Assembly: GCA_030544235.1 (NCBI GenBank)
Contig: CM060470.1
Span: 13,254,356-13,318,355, forward strand
Reading direction: 5' to 3'
Source of the DNA: Lepturacanthus savala
Lineage: Eukaryota > Chordata > Actinopteri > Scombriformes > Trichiuridae
DNA length: 64,000 nucleotides
Position numbers and translations under genes: made by a program. The notes beneath the pieces were generated by a model. That model did not search any database, was not told the origin of the DNA, and saw only the letters and a program-made list of their open reading frames with translations. Shown piece after piece: positions 50,801 through 61,800 of the stretch; position 1 is the stretch's first letter, and the number at the start of each line of letters is the position of its first letter.

Positions 50801-53800
50801 GGAAATCTGGATTCTTTGCTAACACAGGTCGGCGTTTGTTAGATGTGTGTGTGTGTGTGCAGTGTGAATAATGTGTGCCTCCATCATGCTGTCTATTCTG
50901 CCAAAAGACTTCTTTCATCTGCTTCTGTGTTTGAAACAACCTGCCCTCCTCCTTCAATTCTCTCCCTCTTTCAATCCAAACCCCAACCTGCCTCCCTGTT
51001 AGCCTTCTCTCGGAGTAAAAGAAGAAATCTTTAGAAAGTATAGAGAGCAGTTTTTTTTCTTCTTTTACTTCTTTCATCTCCTTCCATCTCTGGGCACATT
51101 CTTAGGAGGAAAAAAGGGGCTCGCTTAATGGGCTCTTCTCCTCTGATAGTTTTTACTCTCCTCCATTTTTGTCTCTCATTTTCTTTCCTGTGTGTGTGTG
51201 TGTGTTTTCTTTTTTACTGGAAGGATTTGTGATGAAGGGAAGGAGCAGAATAGGAACAAGCGGGTTTTGATGAAGGGGCTGAGGGATTTGAGCATGAACA
51301 AAATGATGTAGGGGGGTGGTACACAAAACAAGATGGCGAGCAGCCGAAAAGTTCCTAAAAGAAGTACCACCAATTACCCGGTAGATAAGACTAGAGGTTA
51401 ATGGTGGGATTCTCAATCTAAAATAAATTAATGTTCACCAGTCATTACACATAACATAAAGATTTGCCTCAATTTTGCTTGGATGCTTCCAATTAAGGAC
51501 AAACATTTGGTGTTTTCACGTCAAAGTTAAGGAAAGTTAAGTCTTTCTTGTTAAGATCATCTCAGTGAGCACAATAAACGTAACTGTTGCTTTGAAACAA
51601 AACTCAGTCAGTATAAAAAAAAAGAAAAAATAATAACATTGTATAACTATATTACAGCATAGGCACACTAACATGTAATAAGAAAGAAAGAAAATGTCAT
51701 TTTATTAATAACCAATATTGATACCAACTCAAATTTTGATTTTAATTTCTATCTTAAGATTCACAGTAAAAGTAAAAAATAATCATAAATCATCAGAACC
51801 ATCAATAAATGATTATTAAGGAGCAAAAAAGTGCTGAGGTTACTATAACGCGTAACAGAAATGATCAGAAATGCATCATGTAACACTCTATCATTTCAAC
51901 ATGAACACTGTTTAACAGGTGATTCGAAAAAAAAAAACAAAAAAGAAAAAAAAATGAAACGTGCATGAGGTGTATAACAGTAGTGCTGCACTGGAATCAG
52001 TCTGAGTTGACAGATCGTAGTGACTGAATTGACTAAAAGAACTGACCAATGGTCCTGGATCAGTACTTAAAGGCCCCATGAAAAAAAAAGCTAGTTTGAG
52101 CAATTACAAGAGGAATTTAAATCCAATCCTCACATTTGATTGGACGACAAGAAAGTGGGTGGAGTTTAGCGTTCATATAACACAGATATATTTACAGGTT
52201 TTTAAGTTGATTGGATGAACTTTTGTAAACACCCCTGAGTTCAGGATCAGACATTTGAATTTATTTTACAGGAAGAAAATGCTGAGACACCTGAACAATA
52301 AATACAGGACACAGACATGGGATTCAATCCGGGAAACAGTATAATTCATTTCATGGGGCCTTTAAAGGCTTCATTTTTGTCAGAGCATATGCTTGGTCTC
52401 ACCTGATGAATAACAAGCAAAACAGATGCCATATTGTCAGGCTACCAGGCGAATTATGCCAAAGATTTTCAATCTCAACAATTCTGAACCTGTCATCTAC
52501 ACGCAAAGAGATTTTAAAGACATAAAGAGTTTTGACACACACACAGACAACGAAGAAAAATCTAAATGCACGTTCAGATACTGATTAAGTGTTTTTTTCC
52601 TGTTTTGTTTCATTCACCCAGTCTAATGTGTGGTAGAACATACAAAGATGCTTAGTTCGAACATTCACAGACACAGGCATTACGTTTTCCTTGAGATCCA
52701 GGCAAAAAGAACCACAAAACAACAAGAAAAAAACTGTATAGAGTCCATTATATTCTAATTTGACACTGAGGCACTGTACCTCATTATGGATGTGAAGAGG
52801 ATTTAAAAAAAAGGCATATCCAGAATGTATTTAGCTGTTTACTGTAAATGACAAATGCACTCAGGACGAATGCAGACATAAGACTCTACCATGAGCCAGT
52901 AAAAAGTCTTGATGTGTCCGTGCATAACGTATGTGGTTTGTTTCTAGTTGTGCATCCCATGTTTCCCTTGTGTAAACCAGGTGGAAAACAGCACAATGAT
53001 GGTTCCTGGTACACAGACCAAAGGAGAGACACACGGTGGATGTGTAACCGCCTATCTTTCACGGCTGGACAGGCAGCACTAATTCCTCCTATAGCACTGC
53101 CTTTTTCTTTATCTGTCCCTTTCACTCTTAGTCTCTCGAAACCTACAGTGGACAAATAAATACCGGCTTCACTCAGTCCCAAAGAAACAGCCTTCTATCT
53201 TATTGTAGCATGTGAACACACTGTGGGTTGTGTAAATTCCTCGTCTGTCAGAGGCAGTGTCCAGACTCTGCAGACCAGAGTGGGACTGAAAGACAGTTAC
53301 AGTCTGTCTACCTGTAAATTTCTTGTAATTGTGATGATAATCCATCTAATTCCCAGGTTGTGGTGCATCTGTGGTGCCAATATGCTCTTAAGAGCCTCCA
53401 AAAAGTTGTGATCAGACCTCTCAGCAACTGTAAGAATTGGCAGCAGAAGTTCTGATATCTAATTGTCAACAGAAAGAGCAAAGTTTCACCTTGGAGGGGA
53501 ATTGCACTTCTCTCAGTAATCTGCCAGCTCCAGCACAATAAGGACATTTAGTGAAGGTGCATCCTGATCAGTCAATTAGAGCAGCCATCAGGAACTGCAG
53601 GATCTTGTCCATGTAGATTCTCATCAGTGAAAGGATTAAATATGCTGAATACTGCTCCTTTCACGCCCTTTGATCGCTTTATCTGAACAAAGTATTCAAA
53701 TAAAATTGTATAATTCACATGTTGTCCGGGTTTTCAACACTGGGAATCATAGTCATCTTTCTCCAATCTGATGGTGAGCATGGGCTCGAGGCTCGGCCCG

Positions 53801-55817
53801 CTACTTGGGCACAGGGGGTTTTGGTTGGGGCCGTTGATCAGATTATAGCTGGCGTTTTGGTTGTGGCAGGAGTTTTGGTGACCTTGCTGATTTGGATGTT
53901 GGCTGTTGTGGTACGTCACTGAATGGTGGTGGCTACCGCTGGTCTTCTTGGTCGCCCAGTGGTAACGATGGCAGCACAGTATTACCGCCACAGTTACAAT
54001 GACCAGAAGCAAGAGGGCGCCTCCTCCCGCCAACAGACAGTACCAATAGAGAGGGACGGGCTGCACTGCCACCGTGTCTACTGTGGGCTCCATCCCAGAC
54101 ATGGCGCCCCCTGGAGGGCAGGAGGACACATTACTGGTTGGCTCAGTAGACCAAGGAGGCAGGCATGCAGACTTCACTGGAGAGTTAAACACTGTAAAAC
54201 TGACCATTCGCCCAGCCCTTCCCAATTGTCAAATCATCGCTTAGGAACCATAACTAGGCTGTCAAGCATTGGATTTCTTTACATGTGGTTTGCAGAGGAT
54301 TATAACAAGAGCAATGAATGGCATTAAAATGTGAAGGGTTTTGCTCTTTTTTTTGTCTTTTCAAAACTAAAAAATCAAAAGTGTGAAATTGTATTAACTG
54401 TGCTTGTCTGCTCTATCGCCATAACTGTAATTGTTACTACAGTAGTAACATTATTTCCAAAGCCAACTCTATCAACAGTGTGATGTAGTAATATTACACT
54501 GCATGGCAGTTAATCTTGAATGCTATGATATGATGTTACCTGTAATAGCATTATTAATATTAATTTTACATTGGTTAGTCCTAATCCCCAAAAGCCTGAA
54601 AATATTAAATATATTCTGCACAGTAATAGATCTTAAATTTGTTCTAATTCTAATCTAACTAAATATTTCATATCATTACTTTGCCTATAATTAGTATTTT
54701 ATTGCAAAATTGAAGGAACTGATGGGAAGACCTTTCACTCTGGCAAATAAAGATTGATTGATATAGGCTGCTAACCTTCCTAAATGGATCATCAGCTGGT
54801 GAGAATCCTGACCTTTTGCCCTTGGCATGCAGCTTCAGCCTCAGTTTGTCAGCACAAAATCTTCGCCGCCAATTGCATATTTAAGTTTTTAAATTGTGTC
54901 AGCAAGAAACATAACAAGGTCAGCTGGAGACAAACTCGTGGAGCTGACATTAGCTTATCTGGCTAGCTAGCGGATGAAATATGCCAGTGACAGTTGTCAA
55001 TTTTAGCTGAATGAGAGGCCTGCTCTTGTCTTAAAACCAGTTATTATACAGGATTTCTGATTGGTAAAATTAGCCTTCGTTATCACTGTAAAACTCCATA
55101 TTGGAGTGGAGAGCTTGACAGACATAGCGACGGTAACTAAGAGGGGCGGGGCTAAGTGAACGGTCAATCACTGAAACAGTGAGCTGAAAGTGTTGCGCAT
55201 TTGCTGGTATTCAACTAAAAATTTGATCAAAGGTCCACAGCACGCAAACTCACCGTCTTAATATTGAAACAACCATATGCATGTGCATATTCCAAATCAC
55301 TTAAAAGTCTTCATTCCACAAAAAATAATACAAAAACAAAAAAAAGATGCTGATACATATATAGTTTTGATTATGCTAATTTAACTCATCAAAGTAGTTT
55401 TGGTCGATGCAAACATCACAAGCATTAGCTGCACATTGACACGCGAAGGCTCATGCCATGCGTTCAGATTCGATCGCAGAATGCAAAGCCTTGATTATGA
55501 CAGCAGTGACTTGCTGATTTTGGACAAAGGGTGGAGTGTTAAGTGGTTGTATCGGAAAGGACACAGCTTTTATCAGGGTATGACAAAAAAGAGAGAGAGA
55601 GAGAGGATAAGAGGGAAGGCTTTACTGGAAGAAAGAATGAAGTGAAATAGAGAGAGGTGGTAGGAAGTGAGGAGAGAGGGTGGGGGAGAAGGGATGGGAG
55701 AGAGTTAATCCTGCCATGATATCTTTAATCCTGCATTAAAGGGTCTGTCTGAAACTTCAATACTCTGTCAACTCACTGTGAAAGAAATCCACTGAGAGAG
55801 AGGTTGTAGAGAAAGAG

Positions 55818-55848
<31 letters not shown>

Positions 55849-58800
55849 CTTGAGCAAGAAAGGAAGAGAAAATGGAGCCGAGCTGGGGAAAGCAAGAACT
55901 GGACACGAGAGAGAAGAGGGAAAAATAATGAAAGAACACAGGAGGGGGAGATGTGTAGTGAGAGAGAGAGAGATATAGAACCTCAAGGAAACCACTGAGC
56001 TTAATTTTGAGTTTTTTTTTTTTTTTTTTAAGTTCAGACGTACTCTTTAAGGGTTTAAAAACTGGCTTTGACTGTAAAGCTGCTCTGTACTCGGCCTGCA
56101 CAGAGAGCCTTCCCACTGGTGGATTAAGACACAGATGATTTCCAGGGCTGCAAAAATGGACCGTTATTTCACTTTTTTTTAATCTAAAGGGTGAAAAAAA
56201 AGGTTTCTCAAGAGTAGCAATCCAAGTGTGGATTTCAAGGAAACTTGTTACTGCAATTTCTGAATTAGCTCGACAATCGTTCTATTTCCCCTCAAATCAC
56301 ATATCATCAACTTTCTCTGTACACTGTGAAGATATCTGTGTCTCTACAGATTTGTACTGTACTTCAAAAATACAAGAAAATGTCAATAAAATTACAAAAA
56401 ACACTGTGAATATCTAATGTTGAAGAATATGAACACTGTTTTACTAAACTACTTTGTGTTTTCATTACTATAAAATGTCTACTTTCTAAAAGAAAATGTA
56501 ACACTTTACATAAAAGCATGTTAAATATCTTATTTATAACTGTACGTTTCTGTAATTATATTATATAGAAAATGTTGCATTTGTATGAAAGCAATGTCAG
56601 TATGTTTTTATAAGAAATTTAAGTTTTTATAGGTGGAAATATCTGTATCATTATCATAAACATATATTTACAAGATATAATTTGAAAGTAAAAATTGCAT
56701 TTCACTTAAGGAAAATTACTGTATTTTTTGAGTGATTATTTTCTGTTATTTTTCAGTATTTTTTGGCTTCCCTACTGACGTTAGCATAATCAAATTATAA
56801 GCAGAACTTAGCCTGCATGTGTGTATCATGATCGGCCAGTGTGAAGCCCGTCATCTCTTGCCAAAAGCTAAATGACTCCTTGGTTGCCATGGATACAAGA
56901 ACCCAACAGTGTGTCATACTGGTTCACATCATAATGAAGCTGCCCATGTAATGATTATCTGGTTATCTGGTTCTAATTACAGAGAGACATTATGTGTTTT
57001 ATCTTGTCATCAAACTTATTCAGTACATTTTTCTCAGTTTTTCTTCATCATGTTATAATAGAAGAAGGTATTAAGTAGACTATAATTAAAATAAAAAAAA
57101 ATGCAAAGGGATCAGCTGAGACATTATTCGCTCAAGTCTGATGCAGCAACTGTACTCAGCCTCACAATTCCTTAATTGAGCTGTCACGTCTATTTTTCGA
57201 TTCCAGTACTTTTATTTTATCTTTTAATTAATTTCAAGCTTATGCTTTTATCTCTGAAAATCCAGTTTCAAATCCCTTCTCAGTTAAAAACAACAATGAT
57301 GAAGCACTAATTCTACATTTCTTAATCATAGAACACGGTGGGTTCTTCAGGAAAACCTTCTCTTCGCAACCACAGATGTGTCATCGGCCTCCCACAACAC
57401 TCATTCTGCAAATTTCTGCATCAGGAGTGCATCCATGAATCCAAGAAATAAGAAAATACTTTGGCACCGACACTGTTGCCGTTCCGAGAGGCACATGATA
57501 CCTATGTAAGACCCTGATCCACAGTCTAATCAGCATTAGGCCAAATTCTTAAAGTAGGATAAACTAGGTGTGAGTTTTCTGAGTGAGTCTGGCTCTTGGC
57601 TTTTACTATTTTTGGAAATGGCATTTTATGTGGGGGGAAAAAATGTGTGCTGCTTAAGTATCTGACAGTATTCAAAGAATGTTTTTGATCTATTCGCTTT
57701 CTCTCTCTCTCTATTTCACACACACACACACACACACGCACACACACAGAGTAAAATCTTGGTTCTGCTTGTTTTAATGTATGGAATTTAATTTTATCAT
57801 TTCACTTCTGCAAATAAGATGTTATAATTATGTTATTTGGATTAAAGGAATAATGAATTGAATTAATTTGTTTGAATTAATTCACTATAATGATGTTACT
57901 ATAATACAAGCTAAATAACTCAAATAACCTGAACCTTTTTACAAGACGGGTAAAATCGATGCAAGTAAAGTCAGTATTACATTGTTTTGAGTGAAACAAG
58001 TTAAACAAACATATTTAAAGAAAAAAAATGTGAGCTCTACTTTCTATCAACTGCTCCGCTCGACCACCCATGAACTGTGATCTACTTTCATCTAGACACA
58101 AAGCGCCAAAAGAACATCTCTCACAAATCAATAACATCTTGACATACTTCTTAGATTAGTCAAATAGTTTGGGGCCCAAGTTTGTGTATATTCAGACTCC
58201 TAAAACATACCAGCATTCGTATTTTGTGGGTTGCTGAATAAAAGCATTCCTACAGGGAATGTTTTAGGTCCCAACTCAGAGTTTGACAACAAGCGATCCA
58301 GTATAAGTCCTTTTATGTGCTTTCAAACTGGTCTGTTTGAGAATGCATGAGCAATAAAGAAGGAAAATGGGAGTTGGACGGTGATCAGTGCTGCATTTCA
58401 TTCAGGTGGGATCAGCAGCTTGCTGAGCAGAGTCATGGAGTGAGAAATGGAGGAGGAGGAGGAGAGATGATGAAGAAAAGAAGGGTGAGAGATGTTGAGA
58501 TAAAACTAGAGAGTGTGGCAAAATGTATTAACAAGAGGAATCAAGAAAAAGTGAAGAGAAGAGGAAGAAGACAAAGAAGAAGAAGAAGACAGAAGAAGAG
58601 ACAGAGCTTATAAAGTGACACCAAATCAGGATGGAGGGATGGATGACAGGTGATTTTTCTGCTTGCTAGTGATAAAGTAGTGAGGGACTGATAGACAGAG
58701 TGAAGGTCAAGAAGAGACCTTCTTTACATCACTTGACCAACCATGACCTCATGATTCCAACCTTTGCTCTCGTGTCGCCCTATGCGCATTTTGCCTCATT

Positions 58801-61800
58801 AAATAGCAATAAAATAATAAACATAATCTGAATAATTCACTACAGACGCGGTCATACATGGATGGATTGTGTATAAATATACCAGTAATACACAGGATAA
58901 ACACCATTAAACATTAGAAACCTTGATGTTACCATAATGCAGTTGCACTTTCCTGTTATTTTAGTAATAATCTAAACAGTTACAGTTATGTTTTTTTTTT
59001 TTTTTTTACTTTTATCAGTCAGTGAATAATCGAGAATCAATAATTGATTCGGAAGTGAAACATGTAATGTTCTCGAGTATCAGCCCAGCATGCAGGGAGT
59101 CATGCTGGAACAATGCAGTGGATCTATTACATCAAATTTGTAATGTTGTATGAATTATATATATGAAAGTATATCATTGCAATGCTGTATACACCCTGAC
59201 AAAGTCAAATTCAGAATTTCTAGTTATTATACATTTAAGAACCGGTGTTTAGATTTGTTTGGAAAATAACCTATGGAACTAGGTTAGCTAATAAGCAACT
59301 AATAAGCTCAAAGGTCAATTTTTCAGTCAGAATAAGGTCTCACAATTAAGTACTGTGTGGGATTGTGTGGCAACATGTATGTTATATACAAACGAGGTTA
59401 CTCAGGGCCAGTGCAGTGCTTCAAGCTGAGATTAGCAACAAGCAGGAAGCACAGACATTTGGCACAGGAAATACAAATGAAACAGGAAATACAACTTACT
59501 GGTTATTCCAGGAGTTAAGGCAGGGGAAGGCTCTGGAAAAGAGAAAAAGGAATGTTACTGGATAGCTCATGAATGATATGAGTGATGAAAAGTTGGCTTG
59601 AATATGAATGGATAAAGACCTTGGACCACTAATGGAATAAGTTACATTTGGTGATACATGTTTAGATGATTCTTGTTCGGTGTGGCTTCTTAAATTCAAT
59701 CTCATTTTCACTGGAAAAGCTGCTTCATGATGTGATTTTTATCATCAAAAATAGTTTTTTTCTGCTTCAACTTTAAGGAAGAGTTTTCTGGGCTTAACAC
59801 ATGGATTAATACAAGAACTCACTTTTATGAAACATTAGAACATATGTTTTTTTCTCGTGCACTGTGTCCACAAATTATTAGTCAGAAATAAGAAATTGGT
59901 GAATACTTAAAACAGATGTTATCTCAGTTTTTGATTTTTCTCATATATTCTTTTATACATGGATTGTAAAATTGTAATATGCTGCATTTTCTTTTTTGGC
60001 TGAGGCACTTGTTAGTCCTGTTTGAGAAAGATCAATAAAGATTTGTTGAGTTCCAAGATGGAAAATGGAGTTGGAAGGCCTTAAATCTTCCAGGTTGACA
60101 GTTATTGTTACAAAATGGGGAAAAAAAGCAAAGAGAGGCCGATATAAGCGTGGGCTGACAGGGCAAAATAAGAGGAAGTTTGTCCTCCCTGAACGAGTCT
60201 CTCTCTCTCTCTTTGTATGTGCCTGTCATTTCTCAATTGCTCTCTTTTTGCTTTGACATTCAGTCTTTCTTTCCTGCCGTTGCTCTTTATTTTGTCATAG
60301 CTATATCCTCTTCTCCTAAGATGAGACACAAGGTGTTAATAGCAGACGGACATGCTGGGACAGAGGAAGAGGAAACATGGGAATGTATGGGGGTGAAATG
60401 GGGTGAAAAGAGTAAGGGAAGTAAAGGACTTAGAGAGGGAGAAGGGACATGGAGGGATGGGAAGGGGGAGTGGAGGTAAGGCAAAGGGTCATGGGAACGC
60501 AGAGTGTAATTTACTGCTGTTTATTATTTGCTGGGGGGGATGTGACATCTATTATAAAAGTGAGAGGGCGAGGGATGTGGAAAACAAATAAAGAAATAGG
60601 TTGAGAGAGAAACGGCAGCGCAAGAAACGCAAGACAGGATGCAGCAGTGTGGAGAAGTTGAGAGGAGAAAATAAAATTATAATAGAGGAAAAGCGGGAGT
60701 AAGGGGTAGAATAATAAGCAAAAAAACAGAAAGAGTGTAGTGGAAGCAAATCGCTGGGAAAGATGAAAGAGGTAAGAGTAGGTCACTGCATCTGTGCGAT
60801 GGGAGTTTGGCGAACAAAAACATTGTTAGCGATCTGAGATATTAAAACTTGACCCACAGACAGAAAATGAATACTTGGAGCACAATGGTAATTGTTTCTC
60901 CAGGTGAGTGGCGTGTTGCGCTGTAATTAATTATAACCATCAACGCAGACTCAATATAAAACAGTTTACAACACCATCTGTCTGTTAAAAAAACTCCAAA
61001 TCCAAAGTGAGATAACCCTTTAATCAACTGCATTACTTTTTCTTAAAAAAACAAAACAAAAAAAAACAAAGCTCCTCCAGAGCCGCAGAAAACATCATTA
61101 CTATATCAACGTGATATAAATGAAGAGAAATTGTTGGAGATCCTCTTTAACAATTCTGCACACATTTACTTAAGGACTCAATAAGAGAGCGGACAGGCGA
61201 TCTCTCTAACAATATAACGGCGTAAATAGCTACATGTTGCTCTCAGACCGAATGGAAAGAGTAAGTGGGAGACTGAGAAGAGAAATGCGAGGAATCAAGA
61301 AATGGGGGATGGGGGGGGGTGTTTGATATTGGAAAACACTGACGGAGATAGACAGAGAGAGAGAGATACAATGAAAGATAGATTAGAATCCATGCCCAAA
61401 GGCCATTTGTGGCCTACATTCTTTCATTTATATCTATTTTTTTTCTTTTTTTCTGTGAGCGTTTGTGTGTTTGTGTGTGTGTGTGTGAATGCAAAACATA
61501 ATGAGTTTTTTCCCTTCTCCCTTTCTCTCTCTCTCTCTCTCTCTCTCATCCAGCCTGTTGAGAACATGGCATAAACGGTCCGGTATGAAGGAGCGAGAGA
61601 ATCAGACAGACTGGCATAACCAAATACGCAGACAGGATAAGAGACTTACGTGAACACTGCTCCAGCTCTATGCTGTTGCTCATGTGGATGTTATCTATTC
61701 TGATGTGACCCCGGGTCGGGTGATCAAAGAAGCCTTCAAACACCACCTAGACATGAGAAGAAGAGGCATAGGAACCACATAGATCTCACAAAAGCCTCTT

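Larger units (their letters stand above)
47852..53733 (-). other. nrp2: nrp2 intronic sequence between the b-type exon and the 60-nt exon
   Basis: In a-type transcripts this is intron; just below 53734 it would also be the b-type 3' UTR. It holds a poly(A/T) run at 47856-47885, a GA run near 50436-50462, short TG runs near 50844 and 51190, and a piggyBac-type MITE at 52071-52361. No other exon is supported. Confidence 0.5.
54111..59499 (-). other. nrp2: nrp2 intron between the 33-nt exon and the b-type exon
   Basis: About 5.4 kb. It contains a probable old repeat near 54930-55210, purine-rich sequence at 55580-55980, an A/T-rich region at 56400-56760, a CA repeat near 57718-57746 and purine-rich sequence at 58440-58615. 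I looked for an equivalent of the extra acidic linker exon of mammalian NRP2 and did not find one with good splice sites. Confidence 0.5.

Noticed and set aside
53923..54327. 134-codon plus-strand open frame over the nrp2 b exon
   Set aside because: Antisense shadow of the coding exon 54110-53734.
55200..55262. Possible extra nrp2 linker exon ending at a GTGAGT donor (minus strand)
   Set aside because: The frame required by phase 1 contains a stop and no good acceptor lies upstream.
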